This document shows positions 8,575-15,843 of a DNA stretch of 28,337 nt, in pieces. A program made the translations under genes and the position numbers. This DNA comes from a virus. Within the stretch, counting starts at the first letter, position 1, and every line of letters begins with the position of its first letter. Where the stretch lies: positions 1 through 28,337 of the IMG/VR virus record IMGVR_UViG_3300048586_000936, one strand, 5' to 3'. The notes under the pieces were generated by a model. The model saw only the letters and a list, made by a program, of their open reading frames with translations. It had not been told where the DNA came from and made no database searches.

Positions 8575-8778
8575 CTACTTTTTCAGATTATCGAGATGGT
8601 CCTGAATGGTTCCGTCGATGTGCCACACACCAAGTGCGATAGCAAACAGGAAAAGCGCTACGGCGAGCAGTAGCAGGTCGCCTTGCTGAAGTGCGTTACG
8701 CGACGCATTGAACAGGAACCAGCCTATTGCGCCACCCCCGGCAACGATTGACATCAGCCCCAGAACATAAGACAACAT
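8575..8778 (-). CDS. Small two-helix membrane protein
   Basis: The protein has 67 residues; its ATG at 8778 has GGAGAA eight bases upstream. Two hydrophobic segments (about residues 2-24 and 34-52) are joined by a short polar loop (NASRNALQQGD), and the tail is charged (IDGTIQDHLDNLKK). Position between the tail chaperones and the tape measure gene is unusual for a membrane protein. It could be a superinfection-exclusion or lysis-related accessory gene, but nothing in the sequence decides this. Confidence 0.65.
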   Translation of the reverse strand: MLSYVLGLMSIVAGGGAIGWFLFNASRNALQQGDLLLLAVALFLFAIALGVWHIDGTIQDHLDNLKK

Positions 8779-8843
8779 CGTTTAAGTTCTCCGTAAGTGC
8801 GAATACCTCCACTATACGGCGACTCTCAACGAAACGGCATTAA

Positions 8844-9078
8844 TTATCTGAGGCCTATCTGCGCCAGCCGGATCATTACAACCGCGTCAGCCGACGTGTA
8901 TTTGCCCTCATCGTTCTTCAGCCAGTCCAGCATGGCGTCCAGTCGTTTCTGGTGTTCCGCTTCCAAGCTGGCCCAATACATCTGCTCAGCCTCTGGAAGC
9001 GCAAACCACTCCTCGAGCGACTTACCCAGCCGCCGCGCTGTGATTAGTGTCGTCCGCTGCTCCGCTGTCAGAGTGACG
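8844..9078 (-). CDS. Tail assembly chaperone GT extension (+1 frame)
   Basis: This frame has no ATG, GTG or TTG before its conserved part, yet it is clearly protein-like: VTLTAEQRTTLITARRLGKS, then LEEWFALPEAEQMYWASLEA and a helical tail ending in TAA at 8844. It is in the +1 frame relative to the upstream chaperone gene and stays open for about 30 codons upstream of that gene's stop. A +1 slip at TTT-C (9081-9078) or AAA-G (9090-9087) would fuse it to the first ~146 or ~143 residues, giving a protein of about 223 residues. G/GT pairs made by frameshifting just before the tape measure gene are a rule in long-tailed phages. The exact slip site is inferred. Confidence 0.7.
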
Positions 9079-9516
9079 AAAGGAGTCTTTGTCCCACTTG
9101 CCTCCCTGCGAGACGTCTCTCAGAAAGCGCGTCAGGCCGTCCAGAATGCCTGTGTCGACCTCTTGACGCAGGAGTGCTGCACCTTCCTTAAGGCTAGCAG
9201 TCGGGCCGCCAATGTCGTTCCCTGCCGCCTTCAAGGCCCACACCAGCCGTCGCAACATGCGCTCTTCCTCAGCGAGGTTGATGTCACGCACGTATTCAAC
9301 GTCGTAAATATTGGCCTGCTTTTCGCCGCCTTTGCCCAGGACGGTGCGCGGCACGACCGGGTTGATGACTTCGAAGCCGATCTCGTTCCACTTCTCACGC
9401 GTGAGCGCCATCAGCGGCACGTCGATTTCACGACCATAATCGAACTTCAGCTTGCAGAGGATCGGGCGCGGGCCGAGTTCAGCCAGCGAGAGCGGTCTGA
9501 TTGCCGTTTCTGCCAT
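9022..9516 (-). CDS. Tail assembly chaperone, gpG-like
   Basis: The protein has 164 residues, starting ATG at 9516 with GAAAGG six bases upstream. It follows the tail tube gene and precedes the tape measure gene, the invariant place of the lambda G-like chaperone, which binds the tape measure during tail assembly. The sequence has a beta-like N-terminus (PILCKLKFDYGREIDVPLMA) followed by helices. The last ~18 codons overlap another open frame and encode a low-complexity tail (SDSGAADDTNHSAAAG), as expected where a frameshift product diverges. No sequence motif names the family; position and the second frame carry the call. Confidence 0.75.
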   Translation of the reverse strand: MAETAIRPLSLAELGPRPILCKLKFDYGREIDVPLMALTREKWNEIGFEVINPVVPRTVLGKGGEKQANIYDVEYVRDINLAEEERMLRRLVWALKAAGNDIGGPTASLKEGAALLRQEVDTGILDGLTRFLRDVSQGGKWDKDSFRHSDSGAADDTNHSAAAG

Positions 9517-9529
9517 ACAGAACCTTTCG

Positions 9530-9547
9530 ACTGTCCACGTGGACAGT
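9530..9547. repeat. Perfect 18-bp palindrome upstream of the chaperone gene
   Basis: ACTGTCCAC is followed at once by its complement GTGGACAGT. The palindrome ends 13 bases before the ATG at 9516 and just before its ribosome binding site. A nearly identical palindrome with one extra central base occurs at 21209-21227. It could be an operator or an RNA hairpin controlling initiation or mRNA processing. Confidence 0.7.
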
Positions 9548-9552
9548 GGGAG

Positions 9553-9576
9553 AGGGGCAAGGCATGCCTTGCCCCT
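9553..9576. repeat. Perfect 24-bp palindrome after the tail tube gene
   Basis: The arms are AGGGGCAAGGCA and TGCCTTGCCCCT with no spacer. It lies 11 bases after the tail tube stop. There is no T-tract on either side, so it is not a standard terminator, but as RNA it would form a very stable hairpin that could protect the tail tube mRNA 3' end or reduce read-through into the chaperone gene. Confidence 0.65.
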
Positions 9577-9587
9577 GCGGATAACTA

Positions 9588-10025
9588 CTAGGCGATGACG
9601 GCGATAGCGAGTTCGCCGTTCGAACGGATGCGGGCCGTCGACTTCTGTGGATTGCCATCGCCTGCCGTCATCTGGAAGAGAGGCGACATCGATTCCATGC
9701 GGAATTCGCCGACGATTTCCAGCGAGCCGGTTTCCTTATCGGGAACCGAGAAGGTCATTTCCTTCGAGCCACGCGTAGTCTGCCAGGTGCGCAAACGCCC
9801 GTGCGTACTGGTGGCGCTTGCTTCGACCAAACATTCGATCTGACCATCCGCGCGAATGCCGCCGTCCGTGGTCTTTGCCCACAGACTATCGAGCGTGAAA
9901 AATTCGCCGACCGAGCCGGTGATGTTGAGCTGGGCCGCTATGACGCCCTCGCGAATCGACGTCGGCGTACCCGCAACGTCGATTTCGATCTCGCCGTCCG
10001 TCAGTGAAATGGGGCTTACTGCCAT
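9588..10025 (-). CDS. Major tail tube protein
   Basis: The protein has 145 residues, with ATG at 10025 and TGGAGA seven bases upstream. It is predicted to be almost all beta-strand (GEIEIDVAGTPTSI, AQLNITGSVGEFF, GSLEIVGEFRMES), in line with the tail-tube fold. It lies between the head-tail joining genes and the chaperone pair, the usual place of the tube gene. Strong hairpins follow it, as often seen after highly expressed virion genes. The assignment is by position, size and strand pattern rather than by a signature motif. Confidence 0.7.
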   Translation of the reverse strand: MAVSPISLTDGEIEIDVAGTPTSIREGVIAAQLNITGSVGEFFTLDSLWAKTTDGGIRADGQIECLVEASATSTHGRLRTWQTTRGSKEMTFSVPDKETGSLEIVGEFRMESMSPLFQMTAGDGNPQKSTARIRSNGELAIAVIA

Positions 10026-10072
10026 TGTGCATTCTCCAGTGAGCGGGCTACGCCGCTGCGGTCAGGACAGGG

Positions 10073-10306
10073 CTACTTCTTTGCGGGCTTCGCCTCGGTC
10101 GCCTCGCCCTGCGGCTTCCGGGCGGCCTCAGTCTGTGCGATTTCTTCCGGCGTGGCCTCGCGCACCGCGCCCCGGTCGATCAGAATCTGCTGACCGTCCG
10201 GCGACAGGTGCGACAGGTCGACCACTTCGCCGGGTTTGTGGTATTCCTGGGTCTTGCTGTGCTTCAGGCGCTGCTCTGCCACGAAGTACGTTTTCTTCTC
10301 TGCCAT
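10073..10306 (-). CDS. Small hypothetical protein, head-tail region
   Basis: This is a 77-residue protein from the ATG at 10306 (GAGGG upstream). The middle part (HKPGEVVDLSHLSPDGQQIL, then IDRGAVREATPEE) is a short beta/helix pattern seen in small phage proteins that sit before the tail tube gene. The C-terminus is a Lys/Ala/Glu-rich tail (AKPAKK). Its role is unknown. Confidence 0.65.
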   Translation of the reverse strand: MAEKKTYFVAEQRLKHSKTQEYHKPGEVVDLSHLSPDGQQILIDRGAVREATPEEIAQTEAARKPQGEATEAKPAKK

Positions 10307-10321
10307 GTCGGCCCTCGTTGA

Positions 10322-10780
10322 CTAATACAGCTCGCGCACCGTGACGATGCATTCGACGCCGTAGTACCAGGTTTCGGTGTTGACCGGATACGAGAACAAT
10401 CCCGCATCCGGCCTGATCTTTTCGACCGTCGCAGTGACGGGCGACCGCAGGAGTTTCATGTGCTGCTGCATGGTGTTGACATAGGCTTCCATGTACGCCA
10501 CCAGCGCGCCCGGATGCTCTTTGATCCCGCGCCCCTGCGCAATCGGGGACCACAGCATCAGGTCGCAGATCGTCCACGGGACGGAGCCATGCCCGCCCAT
10601 CGAAATGACCGAGGCTTCGCCGCCCAACCGCTCGCCCATTGGCAGCAGCAGGCGGCACGGCAGTTCCGCCGTGTGGATTTCGGCCTTCAGGTTGTCGAAG
10701 TTGAAGACACGCGGGGTGACACCGTTCACGGTCACATCAATCGCCGCCAGCGCGTTGTAGATCGCCGTCAGTTGCGTCAT
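10322..10780 (-). CDS. Probable tail terminator / tail completion protein
   Basis: The protein has 152 residues. The ATG at 10780 overlaps the TAA of the connector gene (TAATG) and has GGAGG upstream. It opens with a helix (LTAIYNALAAI) followed by beta-strands, and ends in a strand pair (ETWYYGVECIVTVREL), a shape fitting gpU-like or minor tail completion proteins. It sits between the head-tail connector and the tail tube gene, exactly where such proteins are encoded. Assigned by position and fold pattern. Confidence 0.6.
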   Translation of the reverse strand: MTQLTAIYNALAAIDVTVNGVTPRVFNFDNLKAEIHTAELPCRLLLPMGERLGGEASVISMGGHGSVPWTICDLMLWSPIAQGRGIKEHPGALVAYMEAYVNTMQQHMKLLRSPVTATVEKIRPDAGLFSYPVNTETWYYGVECIVTVRELY

Positions 10781-11370
10781 TACAGCCTCCGCAGCGGCTT
10801 CAGCATCGCGATCACGTCCTTGGGCATGGCAGTCGGGAAGATCACCACGCCGTCCGGGGACGTGCGCGTAACCCCGCTGTCGTTGCCGCCCGTGCCGGTG
10901 TCCTTCTGCTTATAGGCGAAATGCACCAGCCGACGCGCGGCCTGCTTGACGATGTCGGGCGGGCCGATGCTGTAGGCCCAGCGACCGCGCACCGTGATGG
11001 CGTCATCCGGGTCATCGTCCCACGTCCAGACAAGGCCGCTCCCGGCCTTCAGGTGAATAGCGTAGATCGGGCCACCGCTGCGCGGCTCATAGGTGTAGCT
11101 TCCGTTGGGAAGCGTGTTGCCGTCGCCGTTGGTGATCGAAGCGATCTGCGCCAGGTCCGCATCCAGGTAGAGCGTCAAGCCTTCAACGTCGTGGCTGGCG
11201 CTGAAAGGCCGGTCGGTGTCGGCGTCAGCCTCGAAGACCCGGTTGCAGTGGCTGTCAATCCAGCTCTGCACCGCCGGGATGAGCTGCCCTTCGAGCAGCT
11301 CATCATCATCGGTGTCATCTTCACCGATCCCCAGATACGCCTTGGCCTCTTCCAGCGTGATGTAGGCCAT
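10780..11370 (-). CDS. Head-tail connector (gp6-like adaptor)
   Basis: The protein has 196 residues from the ATG at 11370. The start (MAYITLEEAKAYLGIGEDDT, then a helix ending LIPAVQSWIDSHCNRVFE) is the classic N-terminus of the HK97 gp6 / phage connector family. The middle carries beta-strands for the intertwined loop, and a C-terminal helix (DIVKQAARRLVHFAYKQKD) completes the pattern. These proteins form a ring below the portal. Location just after the capsid genes fits. Confident at family level. Confidence 0.85.
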   Translation of the reverse strand: MAYITLEEAKAYLGIGEDDTDDDELLEGQLIPAVQSWIDSHCNRVFEADADTDRPFSASHDVEGLTLYLDADLAQIASITNGDGNTLPNGSYTYEPRSGGPIYAIHLKAGSGLVWTWDDDPDDAITVRGRWAYSIGPPDIVKQAARRLVHFAYKQKDTGTGGNDSGVTRTSPDGVVIFPTAMPKDVIAMLKPLRRL

Positions 11371-11378
11371 CAGGCGAC

Positions 11379-11816
11379 CTAGACGATCTGTGCGACCGAC
11401 GTCAGGTCGTTATCCGCAACAGGCCCGTAGCGCAGGCCACCGGCGACGACTGTCGCAGCGACATAGCCGCCCACCGAACCGTTGCCGACCGTGATGGACA
11501 GGCGGAAGTGGGTGAAGTTTTCCGTCAATTCGTCCGCCCGCAGGTCAATTTCGACCTGCTTGTTGTCGTCCGTGGCAATCAGCGCGGTAATCGCCTTGCC
11601 GGTGATGTCCTCGGCATTCGCTCCGCCGGAACTGGTGGCACGCTCCAGCTTGGCGGTGATCCCGATGTCCGTCGCGCCAACGAGGATCGTCGCCAGGAAG
11701 CGCTTGAAGTTCTTCGCCGCAATCCAGCCGGTGGTCACGGTATTGTCATCAACGAGCTGCGGGTTGATGACGCCGACGAGTGCGAGCTGTTCGCTCAGTT
11801 TTGCATTCGGAAACAT
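11379..11816 (-). CDS. Small virion-region protein (145 aa)
   Basis: The start is the ATG at 11816 (GAGG six bases upstream); a longer frame would run backwards through a terminator into the capsid gene. The product begins MFPNAKLSEQLALVGVINPQ and continues with strands and an acidic/Thr-rich middle (TSSGGANAEDITGKAI). Position directly after the major capsid gene suggests a capsid-associated, decoration or head-tail component, but the family is not recognised. A strong terminator precedes it, so it may be expressed less than capsid. Confidence 0.65.
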   Translation of the reverse strand: MFPNAKLSEQLALVGVINPQLVDDNTVTTGWIAAKNFKRFLATILVGATDIGITAKLERATSSGGANAEDITGKAITALIATDDNKQVEIDLRADELTENFTHFRLSITVGNGSVGGYVAATVVAGGLRYGPVADNDLTSVAQIV

Positions 11817-11827
11817 GTTGACCTCGT

Positions 11828-11860
11828 GAAATAAACAGAGCGCCGTTGCTGGCGCTCTGT
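11828..11860 (-). terminator. Intrinsic terminator after the major capsid gene
   Basis: On the minus strand ACAGAGCGCC, loop AGCAAC and GGCGCTCTGT form a perfect 10-bp stem followed by TTATTT. It lies 33 bases after the capsid stop. This gives capsid mRNA a defined 3' end and should lower expression of the genes downstream. Confidence 0.8.
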
Positions 11861-11893
11861 CATGCTTCGCTATGGAACTCTGGGCTGAACGAA

Positions 11894-13894
11894 CTAGGTG
11901 TTGTTCAGCTTGACGAACGGGGAGATGGTGTAACCGCCCTGCGGGTCCGCCAGCGTGATCGGCCCGCGCATCCACGGCTGACCGTCCATGCGGTGGCTGA
12001 AGCGCCAGACGTTGTTCCCCTTCAGGAAGTCGGCATGTTCGCTGAAGTCGATCTCCAGGCCACCCTTCTCGAACAGCAGGTACGCGCCCCAGTCCGCCAG
12101 GACTGCGCAGCCATTGTTGTCGGCCTGCGGCAGATGCTGACTTTCGTCGATGGACACGCCGTTCAGCCGCATGCCCAGGCTTTCGCCCAGGTTGGCCTGG
12201 AATACCGCGCTGTCCCCGTTCTTCATGGTGCCGATGTCGGGCCACAGACTCTGATGGATCAGCCAGCTTGCGTTGGCGGTGAACGGCTTGAAGCGCGAAC
12301 GCATCTTCAGCACGTCCACATACGCGAAGGTCCCAGCCGTCGCGGCGGTGACGCCGATGGTTGCGGGGGCGGTCAAGATACCGAGCGGTTCACCAATGCC
12401 GGACCCGTTCAGGACATAGAATTCCTGACGCGCGGCGTCGGCGATACCGATCAGGTCTTTCAGCAGGGCTTCGATGGCGAACGGGCTGTCCGACATCATT
12501 TCCTTGCTGACCTTCGTGAAACCGCTGACCGCGTCGTTGATCTTGTATTCGATCATCTCGAAGTTCGGCTCGGTTTCGGTGTATTCCTCGCCCTGCTGGC
12601 GCTTGGTGGTCTTCACCCCGCCCGCCGCCGCCGTCTGCCCGCTGCCTGCGGTCGGCGCGGTGTAGTTGTCGAGGGCCGGATACTTCCCGGCGTTCCCCGT
12701 CACTGGCACACGCTTCACCTTGCGCAGAATCGGCGAATTCTCCAGCGTCACACGCAGGAGTTCCTTGTGGTATTCGTCCGGCACCAGGTACCCCCCGGTG
12801 TCGCCGGTGTCGCTGTTCAGCGCCTTGCGGCTGTTGTAGACCGTGGCGAGGCGCTTTTCGTCCTTGCGCTGCACGGCCTTCAGGAAGTCGCCGAACGACT
12901 TCACAGCCGGGTCGGCGGTGCCGCCGTCCTCGGTGAAGTAGCCCGCGCTTTTCAGCGCCGGGGAGTCTTCCATCATCTTCATGAACTTGTTGAGCGTGTC
13001 GCTCAACTGGTCGACGCGCTCATCGAGCGACTTTTTCGCCGGAGGCGTCACATTTGGATCGGTCATGCTCTTGCCCTCACTGATTTGAATATTAGCCGCC
13101 TTGCGGGTGTCTGCCGCGCCGCCGCCCATCGCCTGGGCCTCTGGCGTCGCCTCCGGCTTCACTGCCTGCGTGCTATCGAACAACGATTTAAGAGGCAGAA
13201 CGCCAGTGCGGAATTCTGCCGGGGTGGGGGTTACGGAGCCGTCTTTGCCAAGAGGCCACGATTTGATATGAAAGGCTTTACCCGTCCATTCGCGTTCCAC
13301 CAGATTCGGAAGCGTGCCGGACGACAGGCCCATCTTGCCCGCGCCGATCATGGTGTAAATGTTCTGCTCATACGCGTCGCGCAGGTTGAGCTGCGCTTCC
13401 ATCCAGATACCGGCGTCGTCGGTTTTGAGCGTGCCGGTGCCGAGTTTGCGCCGCTTCAGGACTGGGTCAAGCCCGTGCTGGTAGTAGACGGTCACGCGGT
13501 CCCCGTCCGTGATGTCGAAGTCGGTCGCCTTCGTAAAAAAGTCGCCCGCCAGGTCGGTGCTGCCTTCGTCGCCGAAGACGACCAGATAGCCGCCCACCTT
13601 GCCGTCGCCCAGCGCCTTCAATCCTGGCGAGAAATTCGCCAGCATCTGGGCCGCCTTGAGCGCCTGCCACTCCTGTTCAACGCGCACCCACTCCGTGCGC
13701 GGCTGGAGCGTGACGGTTTGCATCTCGCCTAGCGTGTAGTTCGCCCGCCAGTAACCAAACAGCGACCAGTCTTCAACAATGACGAAATCGTCGTAGATTT
13801 CGATCACCCACAGGTCATCACCCCACGGGGCGAGCGCGTAGACAGCCTGACGCACAAGCGTTTGCCGCTCGCTCAGGCTCAGTGCTTTCAACAT
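11894..13894 (-). CDS. Prohead protease-major capsid protein fusion (HK97)
   Basis: One frame of 666 codons, ATG at 13894 right after the preceding TAA. Residues 1-90 are an extension of unknown fold (WVIEIYDDFVIVEDW). Residues ~95-235 are an HK97-type prohead protease with the catalytic His in YYQHGLDP (H140) and the Ser in GLSSG (S191). A linker with Gly/Ala (~250-275) leads to a delta-like scaffold helix (~285-315, LDERVDQLSDTLNKFMKMME). Residues ~345-666 are the capsid fold, with GDTGGYLVPDEYHKELLRVT and P-domain strands. An internal ATG at 13066 (M277) has a good ribosome binding site and could give free capsid protein of 390 residues. Self-cleavage near the delta/capsid border is expected by family behaviour. 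Confidence 0.92.
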   Translation of the reverse strand: MLKALSLSERQTLVRQAVYALAPWGDDLWVIEIYDDFVIVEDWSLFGYWRANYTLGEMQTVTLQPRTEWVRVEQEWQALKAAQMLANFSPGLKALGDGKVGGYLVVFGDEGSTDLAGDFFTKATDFDITDGDRVTVYYQHGLDPVLKRRKLGTGTLKTDDAGIWMEAQLNLRDAYEQNIYTMIGAGKMGLSSGTLPNLVEREWTGKAFHIKSWPLGKDGSVTPTPAEFRTGVLPLKSLFDSTQAVKPEATPEAQAMGGGAADTRKAANIQISEGKSMTDPNVTPPAKKSLDERVDQLSDTLNKFMKMMEDSPALKSAGYFTEDGGTADPAVKSFGDFLKAVQRKDEKRLATVYNSRKALNSDTGDTGGYLVPDEYHKELLRVTLENSPILRKVKRVPVTGNAGKYPALDNYTAPTAGSGQTAAAGGVKTTKRQQGEEYTETEPNFEMIEYKINDAVSGFTKVSKEMMSDSPFAIEALLKDLIGIADAARQEFYVLNGSGIGEPLGILTAPATIGVTAATAGTFAYVDVLKMRSRFKPFTANASWLIHQSLWPDIGTMKNGDSAVFQANLGESLGMRLNGVSIDESQHLPQADNNGCAVLADWGAYLLFEKGGLEIDFSEHADFLKGNNVWRFSHRMDGQPWMRGPITLADPQGGYTISPFVKLNNT

Positions 13895-14374
13895 TTACCT
13901 ACCCTCTAACTTTCCGGCGATGGCGACCGCCATGATCTGGCGCACGCGCGGGCCGCCCTTGCGCGCGATCTGCGTCGTGTTGAGCCAGTTCCCTTTGTGA
14001 TACCAGCTTTGTTCCTGACGCCCGTAGACACGTTGTGCGTAGCTGGCGTTATTGCCCACGACCGCCACGCCCTGCGCAACCTTGCTCTCATCCACGGCCC
14101 AGCGCGCGCCCAGGCGTTCCGAACGTCTGGATGTGCCGCGCGGGTACGGCACTTCGATTTCGCCCTTCTTCAGAGCGGCGAAAAACCACCGGCGCTGTTT
14201 GATCGTCCATTTGGTGGTGTCGACCTTCAGACGCCGCACCGGCGGATACTCGGACGCCACGCCTTTGAGGTAGAGCGCGCCCGCCTTGAGGCCGATCTGC
14301 GCGCCCAGGCTGATACGCCCGCCGATCAGCGGTACTTTGCCCAGATTGACTTTGGTCGTGAAGGCTGACGGCAT
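13895..14374 (-). CDS. Neck / tail-connector protein, HK97 gp10-like
   Basis: The start is taken as the ATG at 14374, overlapping the previous TAA (TAATG); the product has 159 residues. It is basic, with a helical middle (KWTIKQRRWFFAALKKG) and a segment ASYAQRVYGRQEQSWYHKGN that recalls the tyrosine-rich patch of gp10-like neck proteins. The C-terminus is helical (RVRQIMAVAIAGKL). These proteins link the connector to the tail tube. Its position before the protease-capsid gene is atypical for gp10, which usually follows capsid, so the call is tentative. Confidence 0.5.
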   Translation of the reverse strand: MPSAFTTKVNLGKVPLIGGRISLGAQIGLKAGALYLKGVASEYPPVRRLKVDTTKWTIKQRRWFFAALKKGEIEVPYPRGTSRRSERLGARWAVDESKVAQGVAVVGNNASYAQRVYGRQEQSWYHKGNWLNTTQIARKGGPRVRQIMAVAIAGKLEGR

Positions 14375-14622
14375 TAGCGCGCCCAGACTACCAGGCCAAT
14401 GCGCTCCTCGCGCTGCCACGCGCCATCGGGTGCAACCAGCGGAAACCCGTCGCTATCGGGGACGAACAGCTCCACCCAGCCCATCACAGGGGTATCCGGT
14501 TCGCTGGCAACCCAGCAGCGCATTGTTCGTGCTGCTACGTCTTCACCGTCTAGCAGCAGTTGTGTCATCCCGACAGCCTGACCTTCGGGCGTACCCGCCA
14601 CAACCATTCGCATTCCAGCCAT
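14374..14622 (-). CDS. Small hypothetical protein (82 aa)
   Basis: The ATG at 14622 has AGGAG eight bases upstream. The sequence is beta-rich (VVAGTPEGQAVGMTQLLLDG, then CWVASEPDTPVMGWVELFVP) and ends with ERIGLVVWAR. It is translationally coupled to the downstream gp10-like gene by TAATG. No family is recognised. Confidence 0.6.
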   Translation of the reverse strand: MAGMRMVVAGTPEGQAVGMTQLLLDGEDVAARTMRCWVASEPDTPVMGWVELFVPDSDGFPLVAPDGAWQREERIGLVVWAR

Positions 14623-14633
14623 AATCCCTACTC

Positions 14634-14858
14634 CTAATCCTTCGCTGCTGCATCAGCAGCAGATTCGAGAATGGCGATGATGTATTCCGCCGAATAACCC
14701 TGGCGAATGAAGATCATCAGACCATCAACGGCTCTTTCGATGGGGGCATTCCGGCGCGCTGCGTTCAAGGTCACAAGGTCGAGAATGCGGGCCGCATTCT
14801 CGACACTGGTTCTCAGCTTTTCACTCAACTTAAGTTCAACGCGTTGCGGGCTGCTCAT
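14634..14858 (-). CDS. Small helical protein (74 aa)
   Basis: The ATG at 14858 overlaps the upstream TGA (ATGA). The sequence is mainly helical: VELKLSEKLRTSVENAARIL, then a second helix (YSAEYIIAILESAADAAAKD). The first strand-helix pattern weakly recalls ribbon-helix-helix proteins, but there is no clear DNA-binding signature. Its role is unknown. Confidence 0.6.
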   Translation of the reverse strand: MSSPQRVELKLSEKLRTSVENAARILDLVTLNAARRNAPIERAVDGLMIFIRQGYSAEYIIAILESAADAAAKD

Positions 14859-15157
14859 GTGGGAGGCTCTTTGCCGATCAGCTTTTCCCAGGCGTCCTTA
14901 ATTGCATCGGGTGACCAGTCGCCACTATCAACCCACTCCGTAGCAAAGAGGATGGGTGCGATGCGTCGCCCCATTACCAATAGGCGTCGCTGCGCCGTTT
15001 CGATTTCAAGACAGAATTTCAGGACTTCGTCAGCGGCGTCATGTTGACCGTGACGCCGCAAGGAGGCTTCAATCGTGCGATAGTCGTCAAATCCAGCAAG
15101 TATCTCGCTCTCGCTGGTTGCCTTGATGTAGGCGTAATTGTGTGATCCGCCGCTCAT
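14855..15157 (-). CDS. Conserved phage protein of the MSGGS-N-Y type
   Basis: The protein has 100 residues and is ATGA-coupled at both ends. The opening MSGGSHNYAYIKA matches a widespread but uncharacterised family of small phage and bacterial proteins that begin MSGGS-Y/N-Y. The rest is helical, with many charged residues (DDYRTIEASLRRHGQHDAAD, then LKFCLEIETAQRRL). It sits inside the head gene cluster. Function unknown. Confidence 0.7.
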   Translation of the reverse strand: MSGGSHNYAYIKATSESEILAGFDDYRTIEASLRRHGQHDAADEVLKFCLEIETAQRRLLVMGRRIAPILFATEWVDSGDWSPDAIKDAWEKLIGKEPPT

Positions 15158-15843
15158 GATGCCTCCTGAGTTTCACCCGGCAATATGACTTCCGTACGTG
15201 TGCCGCAGCGGCACTTCACATGAAACGGAGGCCAGTAGAAGCCCGCCTGATCGCTGCGCAGACCGTTCATCGGCCCGCAGATCGCACACACACGGTCATC
15301 CGCGCTCGTCTGGATGATGGATACGGTGCGCACGCCCTGATTCGCCAGTTCGGCGACCGCCGCCTGCTCGCCCGCGCTGGCGGCCCGCGTGACCTCCGTC
15401 ACCGCGATATTCTCGGCTCGCGCTGCGCCGAAGACCTTTGCGATCCTGGCTTGCAGCGCCTCGTTGGTGGTCGGTGATTCAAAGAAGCTGCTCACCGCCT
15501 GCTGAAGCATGGTCTGACTGTTAGCGGTAATGCCGCGCACCAGGTCGTAGCTGTATTGCCGCGCCCAGTCCGCTGCCCGAATGTTGACTGTGTCCCAGGA
15601 CACGCCGATGCCCAGCGCCGCGCTGCTCGCCTCTGCGGACCCCACGAACGCGGCTTGCAATGGCGTTTCGACCGCGCCGCGCATCAGGGCTTCGATGTCG
15701 GCCCACATCGCGCTGGTGATGTTTGCGGTGTCAGGTGGATCACCCAGCACCCCCAGGATCATCTCCAGCACGTCGCCGCTCACATTGGCGAGCGCCAGTA
15801 GCAGCGCCTGCTCGAACTCGAACCGCTCAAACCCGTCAGCCAT
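15154..15843 (-). CDS. Head morphogenesis protein, SPP1 gp7 / Mu F-like
   Basis: The protein has 229 residues from the ATG at 15843. The C-terminal half shows the minor head protein signature: AVTEVTRAASAGEQAAVAEL, then SADDRVCAICGPMNG (C186, C189) and PFHVKCRCGT (H208, C211, C213), a likely zinc site. The N-terminal ~120 residues are helical. In SPP1 the homologue binds the portal and acts at DNA ejection. Gene order portal - small genes - gp7 - capsid agrees. It overlaps its upstream neighbour by 8 bases. Confidence 0.88.
   Translation of the reverse strand: MADGFERFEFEQALLLALANVSGDVLEMILGVLGDPPDTANITSAMWADIEALMRGAVETPLQAAFVGSAEASSAALGIGVSWDTVNIRAADWARQYSYDLVRGITANSQTMLQQAVSSFFESPTTNEALQARIAKVFGAARAENIAVTEVTRAASAGEQAAVAELANQGVRTVSIIQTSADDRVCAICGPMNGLRSDQAGFYWPPFHVKCRCGTRTEVILPGETQEAS

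Noticed and set aside
11817-12245. N-terminal extension of the 145-aa gene downstream of capsid
   Set aside because: The extension is out-of-frame capsid sequence plus a terminator; the ATG at 11816 has GAGG at good distance.
11846-13732. 628-codon plus-strand open frame
   Set aside because: Antisense of the protease-capsid fusion, produced by high GC content and codon bias; no ribosome site or motif.
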